A stretch of DNA of 64,000 nucleotides from Aldrovandia affinis (lineage: Eukaryota > Chordata > Actinopteri > Notacanthiformes > Halosauridae). Position 1 is the stretch's first letter; each line of letters begins with the position of its first letter. Positions 12,118 to 21,382 of the stretch are shown piece after piece. The stretch spans positions 3,247,001-3,311,000 of the forward strand of contig JAINUG010000018.1 of assembly GCA_029706075.1 (NCBI GenBank), in the 5' to 3' direction. Position numbers and translations under genes: made by a program. The notes beneath the pieces were generated by a model, which was not told the DNA's origin, did no database searches, and saw only the letters and a program-made list of their open reading frames with translations.

Positions 12118-13464
12118 GAGGGCAGCACAGATAGGCAAGAGGAGGTAGTGCAGCAGGGTTTGTGTTTCGTTTGTGCAACGGACTCCATGAAGGAAGAGAT
12201 GGAGAGACTGAAAAGACGGGCAGCCATGGTGGAGGACCAATGGCGTGTCACCCTCCGTGAGGTCCAACAGCTGAAGCAGAGTGCCCAGCTTGAGCTGTGC
12301 AAGGGAAAGCTGGAGTTGAACACCTCAGAGGAGCGCCACCTGCTGGCGGTGATGAAATTGCAAGAGGAGCACCACCTGGACTCCCTGAGAGTGCTGGGAA
12401 TCATGGCTGGGGAGATGGAAAAGGAGAAGGCATCCCTTGGCGATGCGATGAGGCGTGTAGAGTCCCACAACTTGGCGCTCAAAGAGCAGGTGAGAAACCT
12501 AACGCAGGGGCTTGAGAATGAGCAGCGACAGTGTCTGGACATGCAGGAGTCCCAGGACCAGGCCACAGATGAGTATGCCAGGGCCTTGGGGGATGCACAG
12601 ACCAGGCTCGCCCAGAAGGAGGCAGAGCTAAGGAAAGCAGCCGAGAACCATGCGTCCGAGGCGGAGCAACTCCGGTGCCGAGTGGAGCAGGAGAGCAGGG
12701 ATACGCACCAGGTCGAGGCCAACGCCCTGCGGGAGCAGCTGGCCCAGCTGGAGAAGAGCGTGGAGCAGGAAAAGGCCCAGAACCAGGAGCTACAGGCGGT
12801 CCAGGAGAAGGCCTTGAGGGGGGAATCCGAGAGGCACGGCCAACAGCTCAAGGAGCTCCGTGACCAGCTGGAGAAGAGCGTGGAGCAGGAAAAGGCCCAG
12901 AACCAGGAGCTACAGACCGAGCAGGAGAAGCTCCTGGCCCAGAGAGAGGACGTCAGCTCCCAGCTGCAGGAGGTGAACCGTGCCAACAGCCGGCTCCTGG
13001 AGCAGCTGACTGAACGGGGCCAAGAGAAGGACAAACTCCAGCAAGAGCTGGAGGAGACCTGGAAGACGGCGGACAAGCGCAAGGCCATGCTGGACGAGCT
13101 GGCCATCGACGTGGCGCAGGAGAAGTCGCGGCACAAGGAGGAGCTGAGCGACGCGTGGCTGCAGCACGAGAAGGAGGTGCTGGGCGTGCGGGCGCGCTAC
13201 GAGAAGGAGCTGCGTGGCCTGCACGAGGACAAGAACCGCACCGAGGAGGAGATCCGCTCACAGCTCCGCGACGAGAAGGCCCGCACTCGGGAGCTGGAGA
13301 GCCTACAGCAGACGGTGGAGGAGCTGCAGGCTCAAATCCAGTCCATGGAGGGAACCAAGGGATGGTTAGAGCGCAGACTCAAGGAAGCAGAGAAGAATGG
13401 AGCGCAGAAATTCTGGTCGGAAGAAAAACGGGAAACTGAACCGGCAGATGATGGAATGGGATGA
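12109..13464 (+). CDS. Element-borne coiled-coil protein with a GRIPAP1 (GRASP1)-like C-terminal part
   Basis: The frame is open for 451 codons from ATG 12109, which lies inside the primer-binding site; ATG 12187 (MKEEMERLKRR) is an alternative start. It is almost all heptad-rich coiled coil with Glu, Gln, Lys and Leu dominant. Residues about 275-429 closely match my memory of vertebrate GRIPAP1/GRASP1, a neuronal recycling-endosome scaffold. Shared blocks include RANSRLLEQL, KRKAMLDELA, HEKEVLGVRARYEKEL, EKARTRELE and QQTVEELQAQ followed by GWLERRLKEAE. Residues about 150-275 are weaker candidates for the same origin, and the first 150 are unassigned. A 51-bp block (12745-12795) is repeated exactly 120 bp later, giving EKSVEQEKAQNQELQ twice. 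There are no gag, protease or RT motifs. Base composition is far GC-richer than the surroundings. Whether a protein is made is unknown. Confidence 0.8.
   Translation: MRAEGSTDRQEEVVQQGLCFVCATDSMKEEMERLKRRAAMVEDQWRVTLREVQQLKQSAQLELCKGKLELNTSEERHLLAVMKLQEEHHLDSLRVLGIMAGEMEKEKASLGDAMRRVESHNLALKEQVRNLTQGLENEQRQCLDMQESQDQATDEYARALGDAQTRLAQKEAELRKAAENHASEAEQLRCRVEQESRDTHQVEANALREQLAQLEKSVEQEKAQNQELQAVQEKALRGESERHGQQLKELRDQLEKSVEQEKAQNQELQTEQEKLLAQREDVSSQLQEVNRANSRLLEQLTERGQEKDKLQQELEETWKTADKRKAMLDELAIDVAQEKSRHKEELSDAWLQHEKEVLGVRARYEKELRGLHEDKNRTEEEIRSQLRDEKARTRELESLQQTVEELQAQIQSMEGTKGWLERRLKEAEKNGAQKFWSEEKRETEPADDGMG
12745..12915 (+). repeat. 120-bp internal tandem duplication in the coiled-coil frame
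   Basis: A 51-base block at 12745-12795 recurs without change at 12865-12915, in frame (period 40 codons). It adds about 5.7 heptads to the predicted coiled coil. Exact identity over 51 bases suggests that this part of the duplication is recent or homogenised. Confidence 0.85.
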
Positions 13465-13940
13465 CCCTAGGAACTGGCTAGGGAAGGGGGATTTGAAGGA
13501 AAATGTGGAAAATAAATCAAAGGAGAAAGTTAACTGTCTGTTGAAGAGCATGTTTTCCCCAGTTACCCCACCTGACCCCCTGAAAGGAAAAGGGACATGG
13601 AAGAAAAAGCCCGAGAAGGGACTAAGGAAGGAAATGCTGCACAGGGTTCGCTGGAGGAGCCATGGAGGGCTGGTGAAGACCAGAGCAGGAGCGGTGACCG
13701 CTCCGTCCGTGGAGTCCAGAGCCTGTACCCACTGGTGGCCATTTTGTGGCAGAAAAGGTGAGCAACTTGCGTCACTCATTAATGTCTGCCAGACATTTTT
13801 TCAGGCGAATGGAGATGGATTCTGGACGTTTGACCCAGGGGGGACACTTCCTGAGTGGACCTGGAGAGGGGGACCCTCCTGGTGGCCGCTGGACCTAGGC
13901 CGCTCGGCCCTCCCCGAGGTCGGAGCTGAGGAGGAGGGTG
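13465..13940 (+). other. 3' internal region of the LTR element with polypurine tract
   Basis: This lies between the end of the coiled-coil frame and the 3' LTR. A second frame crosses it but shows no retroviral domain that I recognise. The last bases before the LTR (13928-13940, GAGGAGGAGGGTG) form a purine-rich tract suited to plus-strand priming. The region may derive from the untranslated or 3' part of the helper element. Confidence 0.65.
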
Positions 13941-14510
13941 TGTGGCAGCCCGAAGGGTTGCCCCAGAAAATGGCTGCCTGGCCTCCAACACATGGCAGCC
14001 ATTTTCACTACATTTCCCAGCATGCCACCGCAACACCTGAACGAAGTCAGGCAATGGGAGCTAACGACCAGCTGAAGGCCATTGCAAGGCCTATTTAAAG
14101 GTCTCGCTCCCAGAACCTATCGAGAGGAGTAGGAACGTCAGTGGGAAGGAGTGCTGTGTGTTTTGTAGAGAGAGAGAAACCTGTGGAAGTCGTTGACCAG
14201 CCAGGATTTGTAAAGAGAGTGTTGGAGTGTGTTTTTGTGTGTCTTTGTGTGTCTTTGGAAATTGGATTGTTTTGGACTACGGACTGGATTGCGGACTACG
14301 AACTGGATTTTGGACTTGGAACGGACTTTGACAAACAAGATAAGGATTGTGGACTTTGTTTGTATTCCCCTGAAGACCCCACCCTTTGTTTTGTGTTTGT
14401 TAGTTTAATAAATTATCATTTTTGCTTATTACTGCCTCCTCCGTATTCTTGCACTTGCCTACGCCCTCTGCAAGGTCCGTGAGTGTCGCCCAACCCCTGG
14501 GGACACCACA
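13941..14510 (+). repeat. 3' LTR
   Basis: 570 bp, matching the 5' LTR with about 99.5 percent substitution identity by eye, plus one 4-bp GA-repeat difference. It carries the same TATA-like box (14092-14099) and AATAAA (14407-14412), and is followed by the ATAC target duplication at 14511-14514. Confidence 0.95.
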
Positions 14511-14514
14511 ATAC

Positions 14515-14872
14515 ATTTGAAATAGTTATTTTAAATTTCAGTTGGACAAAGTTCGTTACCATGCACGTGTGCAAGGGATGTCAGTGTGGTACATGATGGA
14601 CAGGACCAGATTTTTTTCTGTAATCCTGTGATTCTTTGGATCTTTGTGCCTTTAAGAAACTTTAACAATATGTTTAAATAGGTTAACTCAATTTCATACT
14701 TTATTTTGCACCTCTCCACTGGTAGAGAATGGCCAACAGAAAGAATGAGAGAAGCCCATTGTATTGATATAATGCCATATGCTAGTTAGCTTCTCAGAAG
14801 GGTTCAACAGATGAATAATGAAGAAAGTGAATCATTTTTTAAGTTAGCTAGCTATATATATATATATATATG
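14515..14872. other. Short non-coding spacer ending in a TA tract
   Basis: Ordinary AT-rich sequence with a TA microsatellite at about 14853-14871 directly next to the SINE that follows. No gene-like frame is seen. Confidence 0.6.
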
Positions 14873-15001
14873 CCATTTAGCAGATGCTTTTATCCAAAGC
14901 GATTTACAGCATACATTTTTCAGTACATGTGGTCCCAGTGGGAATTGAACCCACAACCTAAGCGTTACCAACACCATGCTGTACCAACTGAGCCACACAG
15001 A
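14873..15001 (-). mobile_element. tRNA-derived SINE with L2-like tail, minus strand
   Basis: Read on the minus strand, the element has a tRNA-like head (GTGGCTCAGTTGGTACAGCA as A-box region, TGTGGGTTCAATTCCCACTG as B-box region). It ends in CTGTAAATCGCTTTGGATAA and GCATCTGCTAAATGGC. That tail matches the 3' end of the L2 LINE at 27.8 kb. A second copy in the same orientation is at 56.1 kb. Confidence 0.88.
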
Positions 15002-15009
15002 ACCACACA

Positions 15010-16062
15010 GCTAGATACATTTAAAGTCAAATTAAAGAGTGCAGGGAGGGATCTACACACATAAACTGCTAGTTTGCTGCTAGCAGTTGGTTAGGTATGC
15101 AAGTCTACCATGTGTAGCTGCTTGACTACACCACCCCTTAGTTTATAACAGGGGTAAAAGGGGAACTCTGAAAGGTGGGTGACGCCAATGCATTTATCAA
15201 ATGAATGATCAATGATCAAAGGAACAGAGATTCAAATTTAAGTACTCTTATTTTGAAACTCAAAATGGTCTCTCGTACTGACCAACTTAAATTTTGTGTT
15301 AGCACAAACTATTATAGCTGGATATAAACAGTTAAAAACAGGGTTACATACATTTTCCAGCACCAGTGTATCTGTGTAGAGAACTTGATCATGAGTTGAT
15401 CAGAATGTTACATGATCACAGCATTGTTCAGACAACATAGTCAAAATGTATAGATTAGGGCAGTGTTTTCTGCCACAGCAAACATAGGTGAATCACAGCA
15501 CTACACACTTTAAACACACACAGTCAAATGTATAGATTTGTATAGGATACAGTGTTTGCCACTGTGTATGTTTACAGTAAAAACATTTGTTTTAGTATTC
15601 ATTGATAAGTTAAATGGGAAGTGAGTAAATTCATTTGATTAGGATATAGCTTAACTTAATGATATGTGTTGATTAATAAGTCAAGTTTTGCATAAACATT
15701 TGTTTATTTGACTAATGCACAACTTTGGTATGTGTCTGATTGCAAGTGTTACAATGGTGGGTATAGGTGGAGGTGGGTTGGTGTGGTTGTCATGCAGCGT
15801 GACTATGGTTTGCATTTTGAAATTAGAATTCACGCCATTCATACAATGCTAAAGTGATGGCAAAATGCCTAATGCTCCCGTGTTATATGCCCCACGTGCA
15901 GATAATCCCACCAATATTCTCTCGATTTCATTACACACGTTAAAGGGAACAATTTCCTTATTGAAAGGCGGCTCATCCTTATATGCACTGGCTGTGCATT
16001 CCAATTAATCCGCTTGGCAGAATATAAAAGCGGCACCTTCGCAGAGGAAATACGGTTCATGA
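15010..16062. other. Non-coding AT-rich sequence
   Basis: No gene-like frame is recognised. A TATA-like AATATAAAAG at 16020-16030 lies just upstream of the Gypsy fossil and could be part of its promoter. I could not find a matching LTR pair, so this is not called. Confidence 0.5.
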
Positions 16063-18520
16063 GTGAGGAGTGAAGAAGTACTGACGTGCTGCTTTTGGAT
16101 CCAGTGGAGAGGGCAACTGCTAATATCTTTCAGGTGCTCACAGACTTGGTCAGAGATAAGACACCAGTTTCATCGATGCAATCGTCATTTGTTGATTGCA
16201 GACAGAAGCCAGGAGAAGAAATGTGTGCTTACTTACTCCAATTACAAGAGCTCGGAAGCTCCACCTCCAAAGACATGACCCCATTAACCCGGTACAGTTT
16301 TACCACATTGTGCAGGACCAGTTCGTCATTATACTACAAGAGGAAGCTCTGAAACAAAGATTACGGAGGTTAGTGCGTAAACATGAAGATTCCACATTCA
16401 ATGACGTAAAGTGATGTTCCCCTACGTGCATAGCCATGGAATGACTTGGAGCACAGCCCCACCACTGGAGCTGCCAGCTAACTCACCACTGTCAAGATAA
16501 TTGGAAGAAGGAGTTTAAGCAGGAAATACTGAAGGAAATGAAGTTTCAGATTGAGGCCATGAGAAAGTCCCTCTTGCAACAGGTTCGAGGCCACTCTCCC
16601 CAGTCCTCCTTTGCCCTAGCCCAGACATCAGCTTCCCCAACCCAGTGGACAAATAGGTCCCAGTGGTTCAGTGCAGCCTTCTCAGAAGGGGCCCCTGGCA
16701 TACCCCAGGCACCAGAGGGATGCTACCAGCTGCCCTATCTGTGCACAGTGTGGCATTAGCAGTCATATTGCCAGATATTGTAAGCAGCCTAGCAAACCTC
16801 AGCCCCTTTTAAATTATCCATGCCAGTCACGCCTTAAACCCATGGACCTACACCTTGAAACAGCTATTATTAACAGATGTCCCATGGTGCAAGTCCAGAT
16901 GGAAGGAAAGAAGGTGAGGTACCTGCTAGATACAGAGTCTGAGGCAATGTTCATGTCCAAAGGTTACTTTCAATAATTATTTGGGAACTGTGAGGTTAGC
17001 CAAGCTGGGGACATACCCTGGATCTAGCTTCATGCAGTTAATGGACTCGATATTCCATATGTTGGGTATGTAACCTTAACATTCCAAGTAAGGGATTTAG
17101 CCTTACTAGCTAAAGGGGTCATTATTACCAGAGATAGGGACAAAGTTCCAGTATTGGGAAGGAATGCCATTGAAGCCTGCTGGAATGAGCTATCGGTCTA
17201 GCTAATCAGTCTCCCTTAGGGGGCTCGCCATATATTTCCCCCCAGGCTAACGTGGTGTGGCAGACATGGCAAGAGCCTTTGCAGCATGCCGATAAATCAA
17301 GGTGACTAACAAGCCCTCCAACCAGAGCAGAGTGGTGCACACAGTAAGTTAGCAGCCCCGGAAGGTACCACCAGAAATCAAGGTGTTGTTGTGTGTACGA
17401 GTGCCAGTTAGCTTGAGGAGACCAGGACAGCAATTACTGGTGGAACCCTGCACTGGACAATGCAAGGATTGGAGTGGCCAGAATTCTTGGAGGGGTACAG
17501 AAAGGTTGCATTCCTGTGAGGGTAAGAAACATCCACCCCTACCCTGTTTATGTCTACCGACACCAACTGCTAGCCCTGGCACCTTTGATTGATTCATTGG
17601 ATGTGCATGATGCTGCTAGCCCTGCACTTACAGAGGTGTACCCTGGGGTAATGGAAGTGGGAGTGTCTGCTGCCATGATCATGCCTACAGAATCTACTTG
17701 GGACATTGAGATGAGGCAATTGTGAGAATGTTGAGAATGGCAAACCCTCAAGAAGTTTCTCATCAAGTGGACTGACATCTTTGCCAGGCATGAGGTAGAT
17801 TATAGGCAAACAGACACCATCCAACACCAGATACCACATTTACATTACATTTACATTTTAAGCATTTAGCAGATGCTCTTATCCAGAGCGACTTACAAGA
17901 TGTGCATTAATACATGGTAGCAACAATCATAGCGCACAAGATCAGTGCAGGAATACAGCAATATACATCATTGCAGGCATCTGCGTACCATACCTTTAAC
18001 ACCGGGAAGGAAAAGGTTAGTTCATTTTTTTTTTTTTTTGGGGGGGGGAGTATAGTGTTGAACAAGTAAACAGCAGTGAAGACAATTTAGCTAGAGCAAG
18101 TGACACACCTCCCTTTTGCGAGCGCCATAGACCTGTACGACACTGTATAGGGAAATGAAGGCACAACTGCAGAACATGCTTGAGACTGGGGTAATCAAAG
18201 AAAGCACATGGGCAGCCCTGGTTCACAAGAAAGATGGATCCATACATTTTTGTGTTGATTACAGAAAACGGAATTCCATCATGCACAAAAACAACCACCC
18301 CCTCCCTAGCATCGAGGAGGCACTCACCAGCATTAGCTAATCTGAATTCTACTCCACCTTGGACCTTGAAAGTGGCTACTAGCAGGTTGAAGTGCACTAA
18401 GAGGATTGGGAAAAGACCACCTTTGCCACGCCCATGGGCTTTTTTGAGTTTGAATGGATACCCTTTGGGCTCTGCAATGCACCAGCCACCTTCCAACATT
18501 TGATGTAGCACTGTCTCAGG
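16063..18520 (+). mobile_element. Old Ty3/Gypsy retrotransposon fossil (gag-pol remnants)
   Basis: Parts appear in Gypsy order on the plus strand. A gag-like segment lies at about 16086-16414. A CCHC zinc knuckle (CAQCGISSHIARYC) is at 16740-16781. A retropepsin-like segment follows at about 16860-16976, and protease-RT linker sequence at about 17400-17730. A reverse-transcriptase segment at about 18155-18510 contains VHKKDGS, FCVDYRK and, further on, PFGLCNAPATFQH. No flanking LTR pair was found. The copy is broken many times over and clearly old. An L2 LINE end is inserted between linker and RT at about 17841-18110. Confidence 0.88.
17841..18110 (-). mobile_element. 5'-truncated L2-type LINE end inserted in the Gypsy fossil
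   Basis: The reverse complement matches the 3' end of the L2 element at 27.6-27.89 kb over its whole length. Shared blocks include CTAGCTAAATTGTCTTCAC, CTTTTCCTTCCCGGTGTTA, the GTACGCAGATGCCTGCAATG block and the terminal TCGCTCTGGATAAGAGC. The (T)n/(G)n run at 18025-18048 lies within it. It is a typical truncated LINE insertion and is younger than the Gypsy copy that it interrupts. Confidence 0.9.
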
Positions 18521-18531
18521 GGCCTCATATC

Positions 18532-18710
18532 AGGGCCAGATTTATTAAGATAGTCACAGTCAGTATAAAAACACAGTTCTGAATTTGAACAATTAGGCTA
18601 TCTAATTGTGCGTATGCCATCAAGAGGGTATAGAATGAATTGAGAATACAGCTTTACTTTCAGATGCTCTGTGGCCTTCTCCCATCACAAGTTAACCATT
18701 TGTGTCATTT
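18532..18710 (+). mobile_element. PIF/Harbinger-like fragment, relative of the 49 kb element
   Basis: It opens with GGGCCAGATTTATTAAG, which resembles the terminal repeat of the element at 49.17 kb. From about 18566 onward it matches the reverse complement of 49.68-49.81 kb, including CACAGTTCTGAATTTGAACA and AGGGTATAGAATGAATTGAG. No right-hand terminal repeat was found, so it is a one-ended or internally deleted remnant. It lies directly beside the Gypsy fossil. Confidence 0.75.
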
Positions 18711-18929
18711 ATTCTTATTCTAATGTTATTTTTTCAGTTGGACCACCACCGGTCTCTTTTTCCTGCATTATGTTACAAGATTTGTTTTTTGGACACCATG
18801 TCATATTTTCTTTACATCATTGGTTGTTTAATTTCTTTACATTATCTACTGTTCGTTTTGTTATAGCTAATTAATTTTTTTCTTTATGTTTCATTTTACT
18901 TTGTGAAACAGCACAAAGTAAAAACATGT

Positions 18930-19092
18930 GAAACATGTGAAACAGCGGCGTGCTGTCCTCTTCCTGTTGAAAGAGTCATTACTGAACAACAGACCATTTA
19001 AAAAATGCAAACGATGAATCAACAATGGAAATATTTATTGATAATTTTATTGTCAACGTTATCAATAATGTTGAATCGTAATTTCAGCCCTA
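18930..19092. mobile_element. Possible hAT-type terminal fragment
   Basis: The segment ends ...AATCGTAATTTCAGCCCTAG, which in reverse (CTAGGGCTGAAATTACGATT) resembles the termini of common fish hAT-like MITEs. It contains ATCAATAATGTTGAATCG-type sequence before that. Only one end is visible and no target duplication was found, so the call is tentative. Confidence 0.35.
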
Positions 19093-19302
19093 GCCAGGAT
19101 CTTGTTTTCGACCGGTGAGTAGCGAACTAAAATAATTCATAATAATTGTTTAGGGAGTGCACGGATGAATGTTGACTGAATTAGCTATAATTTTCATAGC
19201 AATACAACAAAAGGTAGAACTATTTTCTGTTTGTTTTAGACGGGTTGGTGTAGCAAGGTGGGAGGAATTCTGATTACAAATGTATTCTATTTTTACCCAA
19301 GT

Positions 19303-19328
19303 ACCCTAACCCTAACCCTAACCCTAAC
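19303..19328. repeat. Short interstitial telomeric repeat (CCCTAA)4
   Basis: Four perfect CCCTAA units, the vertebrate telomere repeat, sit within AT-rich DNA. Such short perfect tracts are usually left by break repair or carried by mobile elements. Degenerate relatives occur inside the MITE at 30.5 kb. Confidence 0.92.
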
Positions 19329-19379
19329 AAATTAAAAATCTAAAAACAAAGTTAAACCAAAAACTATTTATGAGAGGGA

Positions 19380-20027
19380 AAACATCACCTCCCAGGGGTC
19401 CCTGTCTCCGGAATCATCAAGAGGATGGTCCACTGAAGCGGCAAAGGCCAGGCTGTGCTGGGGCCAGAGAAGGGGCTGCAGCACCTCCCTCCTATCCATA
19501 GGCTCCTCTGCCTTGGCAAAACCCGCAGCCAGAAAGAGCAGGTCTGCCACCCACTCTCTGGGGCAGGCTTCCAGGTCCTCCCAGGTAATGGTCTGGCCAT
19601 CTTTTCTGCATTTATTTTTTTGGGGAGGAAAAGAACAGTGGTTTTTTTGATGAATTAATTAAGGAATTTACTCATCCACTCAACCACCAGGAACAATTAA
19701 AATGTTCACATTATCCACCATATGTAGCAAGGTGGCAGGGGTGGCCACTATGCCAGGTGGTGAGTGGATGAAAAACCTACCAAAAACTGTTCAGATTCCC
19801 CCAAAACTCTCCTCGAGCATGATAGGCTGTGTTTTTATAAAGGCCTAACGAAGCTCACAGCTGAGTTGATTGCTCATTAGCCTCAGGTGAGCCTGCCTGT
19901 AAGTGAGGCCACTGCTGGTCAAGGTCCTGTAGTCCTCTCCAGGCAGTGAACGGAACAGGAGCACCTGACAGCAACCAAAAGGAAGGCACAGCCCTCTCTA
20001 CTCCTCCCTTCACCTCTTCCAGTGTCA
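19380..20027 (-). mobile_element. Ty3/Gypsy-like fossil on the minus strand: LTR plus start of gag
   Basis: Read on the minus strand, an LTR-like block of about 305 bp (20027 down to 19723) starts TGACACTGG, has a TATA-like TTTATAAAA near 19835 and ends TTGCTACA. It is followed at 19720-19703 by TGGTGGATAATG, a decayed form of the tRNA-Ala primer site seen at 12100. Beyond it is a gag-like open segment (about 19613-19368) containing ITWEDLEACPREWVADLLF. The second LTR and pol were not found. The copy is incomplete and old. Confidence 0.6.
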
Positions 20028-20057
20028 AAGTTGGTTTACTACTATTTATAATTTAGT

Positions 20058-21250
20058 TTGATATTGTCAGAAGTTTTCACAGGTTCCCTGGAGCGTGATT
20101 TTGAGACAGTCCCTAGAGTGCTGTGCAGGGCCGTCTCATTAAATTATTGGGTGCTAATGCGGGGCACCTGCCACGGGTTAGGTAATTGGGGCTGGGCTGT
20201 ATTATATAAGCAGCTCACTTGTGGGGAAAAGGGAGGAAAATGGGTAAAGCAAGCTGTGTGGGGAAGGGTGGTCTCTTTGTTTCTCTTTTTTTTTGGGCAA
20301 TTTTTGTAAGTTGCTTTGGGGAAGTGTTTTTTGTTTGCTTTGTTTTATTAGTGGATGTCTGCAAATGTCTGTGTGGTTTGTGTTGTGGCGGGGTACCTAC
20401 CTGAAGACAACGGGTTTGTGGCAGAGTCCAGGGATCTGGGAATGAAAAGGAAAAAATTACTTTCATTTATGCGTGCGGAGCGGCGGTGGAGCCTGCGGAA
20501 CAAGCCGAAGCAGATGGGAAGCGAAGAACCGAGGGTAGTGTTGGAGCTAATTTGGGTATTTCCCCCCCAAATCCAAACAATATTTTGCAGAGCTGACCAG
20601 GGTGAACGTGACAAGAGCTGTGGTGGAGCATAGAAGGGGCTGCGAGCCTGGGACAACTCAAGTGGAGGTGGCACCGTATCTCTTCGCAGACCAGCTTGGA
20701 GTGGCGGCGACCCTTTCCTGTATGTGTTGTGTGGGGATTTTTGTAAATAATTTTTTTGTTGTGTCAGTCCCTCACCGGCATTGCGGCGTGGCTGGGGACT
20801 CCACCCTATTTAGCTTTTTCGTTGTCCCCTGTGTTATGTGTCTGTGGCATCGGATGGGTGATGTGTAGGGTATGAATGTGTCTAATAAAGGTTCAGCTCT
20901 CCCCCTTTGAGTGATGAGGTGGGCCAGGAGGTAGGCTATCTTGGGAGGCTATTAATTAGGTGTGCGGTGTGGAACTGTGATCACGGAACGGGCATGTGAT
21001 TGTGTGTAGTGTGTGGTGTGTACAGGCTTACCTGGGGGGGCTTCTGTACTACCTGGCGGGTCTCGGGAGGTTGTTCAGCGGGAGATGGAGGAAGAAAAAC
21101 CCTGAATTAGTCCTTTTGTGCAGTGTGCTTTTAATAATGAATTGTTAAAGACATTGTATTTTACCCTTTACTTACGTGTTGGTGTTCTGTTTAGAGAGCA
21201 GTGGGTTACCTGCAAAAAAAGGAAAAGGTAGATTGTGAGGGAGCTCCCAA
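20058..21250 (+). other. Possible retroelement-derived regulatory block (LTR-like), unassigned
   Basis: This 1.2 kb block is GC-richer than its surroundings. It has a TATA-like ATTATATAAG at about 20201, T/G-rich sequence downstream and AATAAA near 20884, an arrangement reminiscent of an LTR. I found no second copy, clear ends or target duplication, and the frames across it (up to 108 codons) have no family motif. It may be an unrecognised solo LTR or unrelated. Confidence 0.3.
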
Positions 21251-21382
21251 CCCCAGACAATATTTAACTTGACATCTTTTAACTTTGACTATACAGTCCA
21301 GTAAACATTCAGCAAGAATGATCATTATGAATTATGAGGCCCATGAAATGCCAGTAAACTAGTTACAGTAAACAAAATTTTC

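Larger units (their letters stand above)
11524..14510 (+). mobile_element. Young non-autonomous LTR retroelement carrying a coiled-coil frame
   Basis: Two long direct repeats (11524-12097 and 13941-14510) begin TG and end CA. They are flanked by a 4-bp target duplication and enclose a primer-binding site, one long frame and a purine-rich tract. The two LTRs differ by about three substitutions and one GA-repeat length change over 570 bp, so the insertion is young. There is no recognisable zinc knuckle, protease, reverse transcriptase or integrase, so it must have been mobilised by another element. A tRNA-Ala primer and 4-bp duplication point to a Ty3/Gypsy-type helper, but this is inference. 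The element looks whole. A diverged solo LTR of the same broad group lies at 39.4-40.2 kb. Confidence 0.93.

Noticed and set aside
12003-13136. 377-codon minus-strand frame (Ser/Cys/Trp-rich) opposite the coiled-coil frame
   Set aside because: It is a shadow of the GC-rich, Glu/Lys/Leu-biased plus-strand frame; the plus frame has homology and sensible composition.
13397-14098. 233-codon frame running from the internal region into the 3' LTR
   Set aside because: No domain recognised, and it crosses the LTR boundary; treated as non-coding 3' internal region.
19249-19262. TGTAGCAAGGTGG word matching the LTR end at 19723, as a second LTR of the minus-strand fossil
   Set aside because: Only 13 bases match and similarity stops at once; too little to call a second LTR.
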